DNA from: Nitrospira sp. | GTDB taxonomy: Bacteria > Nitrospirota > Nitrospiria > Nitrospirales > Nitrospiraceae | DNA length: 33,260 nucleotides | Assembly (NCBI GenBank): GCA_019636915.1 | Contig: JAHBWQ010000021.1 | Coordinates: 1-33,260 of the forward strand | Direction of reading: 5' to 3' | In this document: positions 16,809-25,550 of the stretch, in pieces | Position numbering within the stretch: the stretch's first letter is position 1 | Layout of the letters: each line of letters opens with the position of its first letter | Position numbers and translations under genes: made by a program | The notes under the pieces: model-generated | Told to the model about the DNA's origin: nothing | Database searches by the model: none | The model's input: the letters and a program-made list of their open reading frames with translations, nothing else

Positions 16809-17424
16809 GGTGACACACATTAGTATCGTCTTGACCTTTGAGGCCTATGATGACCACAGGGTTAAAACGAGTGTTTACGCAACCTGATAAACGACCCGGA
16901 GAGAGAAACGGTGACATGCTGCTTACTTTAAGGAAAGCAGGTCTACTCCGTGAAAGCAGTGCGAAGTGGAGAAAGAACCAGAGAGCGTAGCTGCGGCTGG
17001 TGGTGTCGCAGGTCTAACTCTTACTTGCTTGGAAATTCAGAATATCAGCGTTGTGTTCCGCTTCAAGTTGCAATTCAGCCCCTAGTCGCTAAACAAAGAC
17101 TCCCGATACCTTTTATCCGACTGGTTCTGCGTCATGCATAATACAAGACTGCCCAAAACTTGGGTGCACTCTAGGAATCAATGGTTAAAAGCATGGGTTT
17201 AGGGGAAGACGTGGCATCCGGTGGACTACAAGCCAATCCTGCATTTGCTGAAGGCGTTGAACTCTGGCCAGTGTTTGAGTTGTTGCGTCGTACACTCTTC
17301 AGGATCTGCCCCTCTGTGCTCTTCTGCACCTCTGTCATAAAAAGAGATTCCTGCCATCGTATCTCCGGGAGGCAATCGGGTAACGAGGTGTTTGCAAATC
17401 ACGGGAAAGTCAAAATATAAGTGG
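16809..17424. other. Gene-free stretch between repeat element and nucleosidase operon
   Basis: About 615 bases with no convincing gene on either strand. Open frames of 60-80 codons exist but have no ribosome site or family resemblance. Base composition drops in G+C compared with the upstream genes. It may be decayed mobile or insertion DNA at the edge of an acquired cargo segment. No tRNA or attachment site is visible. Confidence 0.4.
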
Positions 17425-18081
17425 CTAGCTTGGTTTCTGTGGCTGATTAAGTTGCTTAAGGATCTCTGTTGCACTGGTTAGCCCTCTAGCGCTCAACTGG
17501 TAGCCTGTTTCCTTGTTGCCTGAAACCTCTGATTGCATTCCCTTCAGATAGGTAGCGAAATTCTTACCGTCGTATGCATCATAATGCAGGCATGTTTCCT
17601 TGGCCTGCTCGTGCGTAAACCGCGCCACACCTCCACCAAGGTAGGCGGCTACTCCCTTTAACAGAAAGACACTCCGCATCTTTTCTTTCTTGTTTTTCCC
17701 ACCTGGAACGGTTTTAGCGACAAGGTCTATTTCATCAACACCAAGGCTGAAGGTGTTTGATAGTGCAGTCGCGGAAAGTCCGTTACGGAGCATCCATTTT
17801 CTCGCAACGGGACTAATTCCTTCCAGCTCTTGCCCCGTATCCTTGTGGGATAAGTCAGTCTCATTCTTTGGCGTTTGCATTTGGTAATCGTCATCGTCGC
17901 CATTTTCAGAGTCATCTAAATTGTGGCTGTCAGTCTGTGACCGGTTTAGACCAAGTTTTGCGCTGACATAATTGATAACACGATTCTGTGCGTCTTGATT
18001 TAGATCCTTAAGGGCTGTGTATACAGCACTGATCGCAATAATCTCCGGATCTAGATCAGTTTTCAGATGCTTTTTCATCAT
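17425..18081 (-). CDS. Partner protein of nucleosidase operon: helical module, acidic linker, wHTH-like domain
   Basis: A 218-residue protein I cannot name. Residues 10-46 form a helical module (DPEIIAISAVYTALKDL, then RVINYVSAKLGL), a pattern I have seen at the N-terminus of other bacterial proteins of unknown function. Residues 50-90 are an acidic, Asn/Asp-rich linker. Residues 133-212 look like a winged helix-turn-helix: VFLLKGVAAYLGG, then GKNFATYLKG, then a wing GYQLSARGLTSA. This part resembles the N-terminal region of the enzyme encoded upstream. The frame opens at a TTG (18096), but the ATG at 18081 has GGAGGAGAG at ideal spacing and starts 16 bases after the upstream stop, so the two genes are co-transcribed. 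The DNA is more A+T-rich than its surroundings, suggesting transfer. Confidence 0.75.
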   Translation of the reverse strand: MMKKHLKTDLDPEIIAISAVYTALKDLNQDAQNRVINYVSAKLGLNRSQTDSHNLDDSENGDDDDYQMQTPKNETDLSHKDTGQELEGISPVARKWMLRNGLSATALSNTFSLGVDEIDLVAKTVPGGKNKKEKMRSVFLLKGVAAYLGGGVARFTHEQAKETCLHYDAYDGKNFATYLKGMQSEVSGNKETGYQLSARGLTSATEILKQLNQPQKPS

Positions 18082-18096
18082 TCTCTCCTCCGTCAA

Positions 18097-19218
18097 TCAA
18101 GTGGTGGGCCATAACGCAGCCCACTCCTTTCTGAAAAACTCAATAGTGAATTGTGCAGCTACGAATGCGGCATAGTCTTGCCAGGAATCTGATTTTTCGG
18201 CAGCAAAATCGCATACCGCTTTAAACGAGACCACTCTTGGCTTTGGGTCTGGGGCTTCATGAGTAGCACGGTATACGCCATAGGTTTCCATCTCAACACC
18301 GATGAGCTTTCGCCAGTTCTTCTGAATCTCCAGCACTCTTGATGCGTCATCAATTACTTGATCGGCTGCACCTAGTGGGCCAACATGCAATTGGTTCTTA
18401 CCTTCAGGAATGCGCCCCTTCCAGCGTTTGCGAATTTCTACGAACACTGGATGGATTCCATGGTATTTTAGAAGGACACTTCTTAGTCGTGGATTTAATC
18501 CGATTGGATAAGGGTCTGGCAGGAACTCACGAATGCCTCCAGCCTGTACGACCTTGCCAGAATTGTAATCGACGCTTGGATCTGCAACTAGGACATCTCC
18601 AAACTGCTTCCCTCCAGATCGTGTTCCGGCTGCAATGCCAACCATCGCAACTACTCTCGGTTTAAATTGAAGAACTAGTTGCGTTGTTGCAATAGCTGCG
18701 GCTGTTAAACCCATCGAAGTGGATGTTGTTCCAATTACCTTCAATGTCTTACCTTCTGCGGTAACAAGCTGGGTTTCTCGGTAAACATGTGTGTAGCGTG
18801 CATTGCCAATCTCTTTCCATGCATTGGCACCTCCCAGGGCATCCATCAAAGCCTTAAACTCTGGATGTTCTAGCGCGCAAACAAACGCAATATCTGAATC
18901 AAAGCTTTCAATAGTGGGATTTGTGTAGAGAGCGAGCCCACTGAGATTTCTTAGGTGTTCGAGTCCTTTAAGGGTCAGACTCCAGAGTAGTGGGGGGCCT
19001 TTTTCCGCTGGGGTAACATATGTCGAGTAGGCCCTTAGGCTGGCGTTCACATTTGCCGGTGCTTTTTCTCCAAAGTGGAGGCGCAACAAGTCAGTGATTT
19101 TCTTTGCAGACACCGGAGTTGTATGGGCTCCGACTACATACAGCGCCGAAAGTATCTTGTACTGGTCGGTTCTCTCTTTGGGTTTGACGGCGCTGAGCAA
19201 ATCGGCGAGATCCATCAT
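18097..19218 (-). CDS. Nucleoside phosphorylase/nucleosidase-fold enzyme with N-terminal wHTH-like domain
   Basis: A 373-residue protein. Residues 17-95 resemble a winged helix (YKILSALYVVGAH, NVNASLRAYST, LWSLTLKGLEHLRNL). Residues 108-365 form a PNP/MTAN-like domain: MVGIAAGT (192-199, substrate-site loop), QFGDVLVAD (205-213), GVEMETYG (307-314, ribose-binding Glu-Met-Glu) and FKAVCDFA (332-339) with Asp337 in the place of the catalytic Asp. All catalytic positions are kept, so it is likely active as an N-glycosidase or phosphorylase. Housekeeping MTA/SAH nucleosidases are about 230 residues and lack the extra N-terminal domain. Enzymes of this fold with added domains are known as immune effectors that cleave ATP (for example in Detocs). 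No ribosome site is clear at the double ATG. The partner gene follows 15 bases after the stop. Confidence 0.85.
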   Translation of the reverse strand: MMDLADLLSAVKPKERTDQYKILSALYVVGAHTTPVSAKKITDLLRLHFGEKAPANVNASLRAYSTYVTPAEKGPPLLWSLTLKGLEHLRNLSGLALYTNPTIESFDSDIAFVCALEHPEFKALMDALGGANAWKEIGNARYTHVYRETQLVTAEGKTLKVIGTTSTSMGLTAAAIATTQLVLQFKPRVVAMVGIAAGTRSGGKQFGDVLVADPSVDYNSGKVVQAGGIREFLPDPYPIGLNPRLRSVLLKYHGIHPVFVEIRKRWKGRIPEGKNQLHVGPLGAADQVIDDASRVLEIQKNWRKLIGVEMETYGVYRATHEAPDPKPRVVSFKAVCDFAAEKSDSWQDYAAFVAAQFTIEFFRKEWAALWPTT

Positions 19219-19265
19219 GCAACGAAAGTATGCACTTGTATTGATTTAAAAGCACCATCCGAATG

Positions 19266-19285
19266 GATCTATATTGAAATAGATC
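19266..19285. promoter_or_regulatory. Perfect inverted repeat upstream of the nucleosidase operon
   Basis: GATCTAT (19266-19272) and ATAGATC (19279-19285) are exact complements separated by 6 bases. The repeat is about 50 bases upstream of the nucleosidase start codon in an A+T-rich segment, a typical operator position. A TTTTAAAT-like -10 element lies between it and the gene on the minus strand. Either protein in the operon carries a wHTH-like domain and could bind it. Confidence 0.45.
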
Positions 19286-19452
19286 AAACGTGAGACCGTC
19301 TGAGCAGGGTCCTTTAGGCGATTGTGGTAAAGCCGCTACCGCCCTTGCATCTCAATCTTGCTCCCCCGTAGAATACGTTTTTGCTGTAACCCATTGGCTT
19401 TCTGACTATTTCTGTCGCTTCGTGGCCGGACAGAAGAAGGACGAGATCCCAG

Positions 19453-21351
19453 GTGAAGGTCGAGTATTCGAAGGGCAATCGCGCGTCCAAGGAGCTGATT
19501 CTCCTCAATCGCCAGCAGTTTGAAGCTTCCAGCGGCCGGAAGATGAAGGTCATGCTGATCTTCCCGCCGGATTGGTTTCCCTCTGAACCTTACCTTTCCT
19601 TACCATCGCTCACCGCCGTTCTCCGCCAGGCCGGTCACACGGTCATTCAGAAAGACATCAACTGCGAGATGTGGGACTGGTACTTCAGCGAGGACTTTTT
19701 GAAGAAGGTCTTGCGTCGGGTGCCTCAGCAGCTTGACCGGTTACGGAAGCTTTCCAAGAAGCGGGATCTCGACGCAAGCGAAATGGATCTGCAGCTCGCG
19801 CTTTGCGATGTGACGCATCAACGGATGGCTAAGCTGATTCAGAATGCCGAAGAAGCAAAGCGCATTATACGAAGCGAACAGTTCTATGATATCGATAAGT
19901 TAGAGTGGTCACTTCAAGTCTTTCGTGAAGTCATGTCAGTGACTTCGCTGGTCTATTTTCCGGCGAGAATCTGCATGCCGCCGATGGAGACGGATCTGTC
20001 GTACAAGGTCTTCGTCTCGTCCGAAGTGATGGACGCGGTGAACGATACACAGGTGAATATCTACCGCGATGTATTCGAGCATCTGGTGAAGCCGGCCATT
20101 GAGCGAGAACAGCCGGATGTGATCGGGGTCTCGATCGTCCTGCAGCAGCAGATGTTCTCGACGATGACCTTCTGTGCCCTGATCAAACAGCACTTTCCTC
20201 ACATCCACATCACGATCGGCGGTAATACGGTGACGCGCCTGCGCGATGTACTGCCGCAGTCACCGTTGTTCCAGTACTTCGACAGTGCCGTCGTCTATGA
20301 AGGGGAGACGGCCTTCGTGCAGCTGGTCTCAGCGGTAGGAGCGAAACGGAGCCTTGCCGAGGTGCCGAATACGATCTACAAGGATGAGACCGGGGTCCAT
20401 ACGTCATCCACGAGCTATGCGGAAGATCTTGCAACCTTGCCGCCGCCGGATTTCGATGGATTGCCGCTGGAGAAGTATTTCGTGCCGACGAGGATCTTGC
20501 CTTATCTGGCGACGCGCGGCTGCTACTGGGGGCGCTGCGAGTTCTGCGACCATGGCGAAGGGTATACGGCCGGGTACCGATCGAAGAAAATTCAGGATGC
20601 CCTCGCTGATATTCAGTTCCTCCGAGATAAATACGGCACGACGCATTTTCATTTCACGGACGAGTCCTATCCACCGGCTTTGTTTCGCAAGCTCACGCGT
20701 GGGCTGATTGATAGCCAAATGGGCATCGTCTGGACGACCCACATGCGATTTGAGAAGAGCTTGCTCGATGAAGCGGTGTGGCAGGATGCAAAGGAGTCTG
20801 GCTGCAAGTATCTCCATTTCGGCTATGAATCAGGAGTCGAGCGAGTCCTACAGTTGATGGATAAGGCGACGACGGCTGAGGTGATGACGAAGCATCTTCA
20901 GCTGACGGCAGAGGCGGGGATCTGGAACCATTGCATGGGCTTCTTTGGATTTCCGGGCGAGACAAAAGAAGAGGCCTGGCAGTCGGTGCAGTTTCTTGAG
21001 CAGAACAAGGACTATGTCCATTCGCTCGGGTTCGGGACGTTCGATCTTGGCCGACACAATCCGGTCGCGAAGTATCCAGAGAAGTGGGGCGTGACGGCGT
21101 ACAAAAATCCTGAGTGGGATTTAGCGCTCGATTATTATTACACCGTCAAGAATGGAATGAGTATTGAAGAGGCTGAGCGTGTGTTTGAACAGTTTGAACG
21201 GAACCACAACCCTGGCTGGGATTTGCGGCTCTATACGCGTGAATACATTTTCCTCTATATCTCAAGATTTGGTTTAGGTAAGCTGTCTGATCTTCAATAT
21301 AAATCAGTGAAAATAGTTGGTGTCACGACCACGCTGGCAGGAAAAATGTAA
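19453..21351 (+). CDS. B12-binding-domain-type radical SAM protein, first of tandem pair
   Basis: A 632-residue protein. Residues 31-85 and 205-300 form a cobalamin-binding-like Rossmann domain (MKVMLIFPPDWFPSEPYL..., EQPDVIGVSIVLQQQ, HITIGGNTVTRL), interrupted by a helical insert. The usual DxHxxG cobalamin motif is not seen; the site reads DINCEMWD. The radical SAM core follows, with cluster cysteines Cys357, Cys362 and Cys365 in RGCYWGRCEFC, a CX4CX2C spacing rather than CX3CX2C. Then come HFTDESYPP, a Gly-Tyr-Glu-Ser-Gly substrate-site motif and GFPGETKEE. The start may be the GTG at 19453 or the ATG at 19543; neither has a strong ribosome site. The reaction is unknown. A paralog follows directly. 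Confidence 0.85.
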   Translation: MKVEYSKGNRASKELILLNRQQFEASSGRKMKVMLIFPPDWFPSEPYLSLPSLTAVLRQAGHTVIQKDINCEMWDWYFSEDFLKKVLRRVPQQLDRLRKLSKKRDLDASEMDLQLALCDVTHQRMAKLIQNAEEAKRIIRSEQFYDIDKLEWSLQVFREVMSVTSLVYFPARICMPPMETDLSYKVFVSSEVMDAVNDTQVNIYRDVFEHLVKPAIEREQPDVIGVSIVLQQQMFSTMTFCALIKQHFPHIHITIGGNTVTRLRDVLPQSPLFQYFDSAVVYEGETAFVQLVSAVGAKRSLAEVPNTIYKDETGVHTSSTSYAEDLATLPPPDFDGLPLEKYFVPTRILPYLATRGCYWGRCEFCDHGEGYTAGYRSKKIQDALADIQFLRDKYGTTHFHFTDESYPPALFRKLTRGLIDSQMGIVWTTHMRFEKSLLDEAVWQDAKESGCKYLHFGYESGVERVLQLMDKATTAEVMTKHLQLTAEAGIWNHCMGFFGFPGETKEEAWQSVQFLEQNKDYVHSLGFGTFDLGRHNPVAKYPEKWGVTAYKNPEWDLALDYYYTVKNGMSIEEAERVFEQFERNHNPGWDLRLYTREYIFLYISRFGLGKLSDLQYKSVKIVGVTTTLAGKM

Positions 21352-21367
21352 TGAATGCCGTAAGGGG

Positions 21368-21440
21368 TAAAGGGGTGAGGCGTAAGGGGTGTGAAAGCAC
21401 TTCAGGAAGTTCGCCTGACGCCTAACGTTTCACGCCTAAG
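21368..21440. repeat. Imperfect palindromic intergenic repeat (GTGAGGCGTAAGG type)
   Basis: The purine-rich left arm (21368-21393) pairs with the right arm (21414-21440), matching about 18 of 26 bases, around a short loop. Direct sub-repeats of GTAAGGGGT are visible. The motif is related to the left arm of the repeat at 25442-25538. It lies between the two radical SAM genes and contains the GTG at 21391 that opens the next frame, which argues against that GTG as the true start. Confidence 0.55.
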
Positions 21441-21444
21441 GATT

Positions 21445-23391
21445 ATGAGCGGACTTGTCCAAATCGACGGCTTAGTTCCGATCAAGAAAGAGGATCGGAA
21501 GAAATCCAAGGTCATGCTCCTGTTTCCACCGGAGTGGGTGCCGACGGCGCCGTACCTTGCCTTGCCTTCGCTGACCGCCGTACTGCGCGACGCCGGACAT
21601 ACGGTCATCCAGCGCGATATCAATATCGGGATGTGGGATCACTTCTTCAGCATGGAATTCCTGATCTGGGTCAAGGCACGATTGGGCATGCAGCTCAAGA
21701 TGCTGCAAGAGAAGGAAAAGGCCGGTGCCCTGACCGAACGAGACATGAATCAACTCGCCGTGGTTGAGCAGGCCCATGAGCGTGATGTATTCGACCTGGC
21801 CGACAGGGCTGAAGATGCTAAGCTGATCGTCCGGGGTGAGCGATTCTATCAGGCTGAGTTGTTAGAAGGGGCGCTCAATACCTTCCGTGAGACGATGGCC
21901 TATATCTCCGCTGCTTACTATCCTGCGTCGCTCGTCTTCTATCCGATGGAAAGCAACCTGGGCTATCGACCTGGTGTCTCGAAGGAAGTGTTCGCCTGTT
22001 TGGCAGACGAGCAGGTGAATGTCTATCGGGATCTCTGTAATCAGCTCGTCCTACCGGAAGTGGCCAAAGAGCAGCCGGATGTCATCGGTATTTCGATCGG
22101 CACGCAGATGCAGCTGCTAGCCGGCCTCACCTTCGCTAAGATGATCAAGGACACCTTCCCGCAGATCCATCTTGTTGTGGGTGGCAATGTGATCACGCGA
22201 CTGCATGAAGATCTCGTGCATCACGAGCGTTTTTTCACGGAAGTCTTCGACTCCGCGATTCTCTATGAAGGAGAGCATGCGCTGCTCTGGCTGATCGAGG
22301 CCCTGAACGGACAGCGGTCGCTCGCGTCTGTTCCCAACTTGATCTATCGTGATGCTTCAGGACTTCAGCGCAATCCCGAGGTCTATACGGAAAAGACGCA
22401 ATCGTTACCATTGCCGGATTTCGATGGGATGCCGCTCGATCGGTATTTCGTTCCGGAACTCATCATTCCTTATCTCGCGACGCGTGGTTGCTATTGGGGA
22501 CGTTGCACGTTTTGTGACCATGGGCAGGGCTACTTCGATCAGTATCGTGGGATGCCAGCCCAGCTAGTCGTTGACCAGATCAAGGTGTTACGGGACAAGT
22601 ACCAGTGTCGGCACTTCTTGTTCAGCGATGAGTCTTATCCGCCCGCACTGTTTAAGAAAGTCTCACAGTTGCTGGTCGACCAGGATGTAGGGATCAAGTG
22701 GACGACGCTCATTCGATTTGAAGAGACCCTCCAAGACCAGGCCATGTGGGATCTTGCAGCCAAGGCCGGCTGTTGCACGCTCTACTATGGGATGGAATCG
22801 GCCAACGAGCGTGTGTTGAACCTCATGGATAAGCATGCCAAGAAGAGCGTGATCCAGCGCAATCTTCAAATGGCGGCGAAGTCGGGGATTTGGAACCATG
22901 TGATGGCCTTCTATGGATTTCCAGGTGAAACGTTTCAGGAAGCAATGGAAACCCGACAGTTTGTCCTGGACAATCAGCCGGTGATTCATTCGTTGGAACT
23001 GTTCTATTTCGTGGCGTATCGTCATACCCCGATGGTGCGGCACCCTGAGAAATTTGGGATTACGATCCACAAGCAGGAGGAATACGACCTTCCGCTGGAC
23101 TACTACTACACCTTGAACGATCCGAGCACCCTATCCTGTCTCGATGCGATGCAGCTGTGCGAGGAATTCTATAAACAAGATTTTCACCCCTGGGCCGTAC
23201 GGGTGAACTCGCGTGAACATGTCTTTTTGTATATTTCAAAATTCGGAACCAACCAGTTGCCGCAGATCTATGCGCAGCAGACGCAGCCGGTGGGATCCGC
23301 AGACGGTGTCTCCGGCTTGATTACGTGGCCGGTGGCACAGTCGTCTGGTGATGAAGGGATGTCGCGGGTCACCAGCCACGAGGCCACTTAA
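21445..23391 (+). CDS. B12-binding-domain-type radical SAM protein, second of tandem pair
   Basis: A 648-residue paralog of the preceding protein, clearly similar along the whole length (KVMLLFPPEWVPTAPYLALPSL..., ATRGCYWGRCTFCDHGQGY, SDESYPPALFKKV, GFPGETFQE). The cluster motif again has CX4CX2C spacing (Cys349, Cys354, Cys357). The cobalamin DxHxxG motif is again missing (DINIGMWDHFFS). The frame opens earlier at a GTG (21391), but that lies in a repeat, so the ATG at 21445 with AAGGA just upstream is chosen. The last 30 residues are unlike the first copy. The pair may form a heterodimer or act on successive steps; substrate unknown. Confidence 0.87.
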   Translation: MSGLVQIDGLVPIKKEDRKKSKVMLLFPPEWVPTAPYLALPSLTAVLRDAGHTVIQRDINIGMWDHFFSMEFLIWVKARLGMQLKMLQEKEKAGALTERDMNQLAVVEQAHERDVFDLADRAEDAKLIVRGERFYQAELLEGALNTFRETMAYISAAYYPASLVFYPMESNLGYRPGVSKEVFACLADEQVNVYRDLCNQLVLPEVAKEQPDVIGISIGTQMQLLAGLTFAKMIKDTFPQIHLVVGGNVITRLHEDLVHHERFFTEVFDSAILYEGEHALLWLIEALNGQRSLASVPNLIYRDASGLQRNPEVYTEKTQSLPLPDFDGMPLDRYFVPELIIPYLATRGCYWGRCTFCDHGQGYFDQYRGMPAQLVVDQIKVLRDKYQCRHFLFSDESYPPALFKKVSQLLVDQDVGIKWTTLIRFEETLQDQAMWDLAAKAGCCTLYYGMESANERVLNLMDKHAKKSVIQRNLQMAAKSGIWNHVMAFYGFPGETFQEAMETRQFVLDNQPVIHSLELFYFVAYRHTPMVRHPEKFGITIHKQEEYDLPLDYYYTLNDPSTLSCLDAMQLCEEFYKQDFHPWAVRVNSREHVFLYISKFGTNQLPQIYAQQTQPVGSADGVSGLITWPVAQSSGDEGMSRVTSHEAT

Positions 23392-23451
23392 TACGGCACC
23401 TGTGTGATGAAGGCGGGCTGGACGAGAGATGCGTACGGGATTGTGTGCTAC

Positions 23452-23709
23452 CTATTGGGCTTCGTCATCCGGGACGAACACAGTGGAAATCAGCGCGTAG
23501 GCGGCTTCGACCGTCTTAGTCATGTCCTCCGCTTTCCGAAACTGTTGCATATATTGAGCGGGGTTATTCGTGAGGCCGGCATAGCGCGAAGGGTTCCAGG
23601 TATAGAGCTGGACGCGTTTCGCTCGTTCAAGGTCTTCGACTGTGAAGGGATGGGTGAGGCCCAACACGTCTAAGGCATGGGCGATGTCTTGCTCGCTGAT
23701 CGAATCCAC
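23452..23709 (-). CDS. J-domain-like small protein with degenerate HPD motif
   Basis: An 85-residue protein with the layout of a J domain: ALDVLGL, a basic helix EDLERAKRVQLYTW, then a loop and helix KAEDMTKTVEAAYALIS. The expected His-Pro-Asp reads Asn-Pro-Ser (TWNPSRY), so it probably cannot stimulate a DnaK ATPase. It may be a J-like adaptor. It starts at a GTG without a clear ribosome site, back to back with the phzF-like gene. Confidence 0.6.
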   Translation of the reverse strand: MDSISEQDIAHALDVLGLTHPFTVEDLERAKRVQLYTWNPSRYAGLTNNPAQYMQQFRKAEDMTKTVEAAYALISTVFVPDDEAQ

Positions 23710-23814
23710 GGGCGGAGTGTGCCAAAGGGAACGGATTCTGTCAACAAAGATGGGTGACAGTGCTGTGGGAAGAGCCGGTATTTCGGTATGATCGCAATAA
23801 GTTCAGGAGGGGCG

Positions 23815-24744
23815 ATGACGGAACAACGGATGTTCAAATTCTATCAAGCCGATGTCTTTACGGCTCAACCGTTCGGTGGCAACCCCGTGGCGGTCTTTCC
23901 AGAGGCGGATGGACTGACGGACGACGAGCTGCAGCAGATTGCCCGAGAGATGAATCTCTCAGAAACGGTGTTCGTCTTTCCACCGACCGATCCCACCGCC
24001 GCTGCACGATTACGGATCTTTACTCCCACACAGGAGATTCCATTTGCCGGCCATCCGGTGCTGGGCACATTCTATGTCCTGGCTTCTCTTAAACGGATCG
24101 CATTGAACGAGGGTGTTACCTGTCTCTTACAAGAATGCAATATCGGCGTATTTCCCATCGAAGTGCACTGTGAGCAGGGACGAGTCGTGCGGGTCGTCAT
24201 GTCTCAACCGAAGCCCGAGTTTCTCGATCCCATTGAGACGGTTGATGAGGTGTATTCGGTTGGTCGGGCTCTCGGTTTACCGAAACCCGGTGTTGTCGAA
24301 ACCAACTGGGAACTGCAGGTCGTCTCCACCGGCTTACCGGTGTTGATCGTTCCGGTGCGGACTCTCACGGCTGTACGATCGATCATTCCTGACGCATCTG
24401 CGATCACGGCTGTCTGTGAACGATTCGGTGCCAACGGCATCATGGTGTTCACGACTGTGACAGTCGAATCGTTCACCTCAGTCCATGCGCGGATGTTTGC
24501 GCCAAAGATTGGAATTTTAGAGGACCCTGCGACAGGAAGCGCCGCCGGCGCATTAGGAGCATACTTAGTTCACCATGGAATCGTTGAGGTGGGGCCGACG
24601 ACGGATATCCTCATCGAGCAAGGCTACGAGATCGACCGTCCGTCACGGATTCTTGTCCAGGTGGAGTCGGACAATGATGCCATTCAAGGGGTGAAGGTCG
24701 GTGGGCATTGCGTCATGGTGGTAGAAGGTACGCTCCGATTTTAA
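23815..24744 (+). CDS. PhzF family isomerase/epimerase
   Basis: A 309-residue PhzF-fold protein. It starts [21 protein letters not shown] and has the family catalytic Glu in [10 protein letters not shown]. The phosphate/substrate loop [10 protein letters not shown] and the mirrored [15 protein letters not shown] are both present. PhzF proteins act as isomerases on varied metabolites; with no phenazine genes nearby the substrate is unknown. AGGAGG eight bases upstream fixes the ATG at 23815; the frame extends to 23788 without one. Confidence 0.92.
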   Translation: MTEQRMFKFYQADVFTAQPFGGNPVAVFPEADGLTDDELQQIAREMNLSETVFVFPPTDPTAAARLRIFTPTQEIPFAGHPVLGTFYVLASLKRIALNEGVTCLLQECNIGVFPIEVHCEQGRVVRVVMSQPKPEFLDPIETVDEVYSVGRALGLPKPGVVETNWELQVVSTGLPVLIVPVRTLTAVRSIIPDASAITAVCERFGANGIMVFTTVTVESFTSVHARMFAPKIGILEDPATGSAAGALGAYLVHHGIVEVGPTTDILIEQGYEIDRPSRILVQVESDNDAIQGVKVGGHCVMVVEGTLRF

Positions 24745-24998
24745 AGTCGTGCTGAGTCATACATGCTCAAGAGGCTCTTCTCGTTCGTTTCCTGACCTTC
24801 ATACTCTCGAAACGCCCGGGTTGTTCGTTTTTCAAGAATCTGGTCGTTGAGTACATGACGCAGAACGGTTCTAGTGGGCGGTTCTTCCTGCTCCTGTTTT
24901 GAGCTCTCCGCGCATTCTGTGCTACTCTTACCCAAGGCAACTTGAGCGTGGCCGGCGTTCATCCGTCGAAAATTCATCCACCAATGGAGGAGAAAGCC

Positions 24999-25433
24999 AT
25001 GTCTACTGTCGCACAGATCATGACCAAACGGCCTAAATCGATTGGACCCAAGGTATCCATCGCGAGTGCCGCGAAGACAATGCGTCAGGCGCGAGTCGGA
25101 TCGTTATTGATCAAAAAAGGAAAGCAGTTCGTCGGGATCGTCACAGATACTGATATTGTACGGCGAGCAGTCGCATCCGGAAAGCCGTTAGGAAAACTGA
25201 CGGTCGAGAAAATTATGACGGCACCGGTGTGCACGATCGAGGGAAGTGAAGCCATTGATGACGCGCAGTCTATGATGGCTGATCTCGGCGTACGCCATCT
25301 CGGCGTCAGTAAGAACGGTGAGATTATTGGCGTGATCTCTGTACGTGATGTGTTGTCATTTTATAAACGATATGCGCAATCGAAAATTTCTGCCGAGATA
25401 TCGTATGAGGAGCCAAAAATTACGCAGGATTGA
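24999..25433 (+). CDS. Two-CBS-domain protein
   Basis: A 144-residue protein made only of two CBS domains. The first spans VAQIMTKRPKSIGPK to GIVTDTDIVRRAV, the second VEKIMTAPVCTIEG to IGVISVRDVLSFY. Such stand-alone Bateman modules bind adenine nucleotides and may sense energy state; partners are usually unlinked. GGAGGA seven bases before the ATG decides the start over an upstream in-frame alternative. A palindromic repeat follows the stop. Confidence 0.92.
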   Translation: MSTVAQIMTKRPKSIGPKVSIASAAKTMRQARVGSLLIKKGKQFVGIVTDTDIVRRAVASGKPLGKLTVEKIMTAPVCTIEGSEAIDDAQSMMADLGVRHLGVSKNGEIIGVISVRDVLSFYKRYAQSKISAEISYEEPKITQD

Positions 25434-25441
25434 GGAAGCGA

Positions 25442-25538
25442 GAGAAGTGAAAGGTAAGAGGTGAAACGTGACCTCACGGCAAGCAATTACTTGCCAGATG
25501 TCAGATCTTTTTTCAATCTGCCTTACTTTTCACTTCTC
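25442..25538. repeat. Palindromic repeat between convergent genes, likely bidirectional terminator
   Basis: Outer arms 25442-25459 and 25521-25538 match at 16 of 18 bases (GAGAAGTGAAAGGTAAGA type). Inside is a perfect GGCAAG/CTTGCC hairpin (25478-25483 and 25490-25495) and a CAGAT/ATCTG hairpin over a T run. It fills the gap between the CBS gene and the convergent moaB. The left arm resembles the repeat at 21368-21440. Confidence 0.6.
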
Positions 25539-25550
25539 ACTACGTACCTG

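Noticed and set aside
17425-19218. Classical toxin-antitoxin reading of the two-gene operon
   Set aside because: Both proteins are larger than usual toxin-antitoxin partners and the enzyme matches an intact nucleosidase fold, so an effector plus partner reading fits better, though an antitoxin-like role of the second protein is not excluded.
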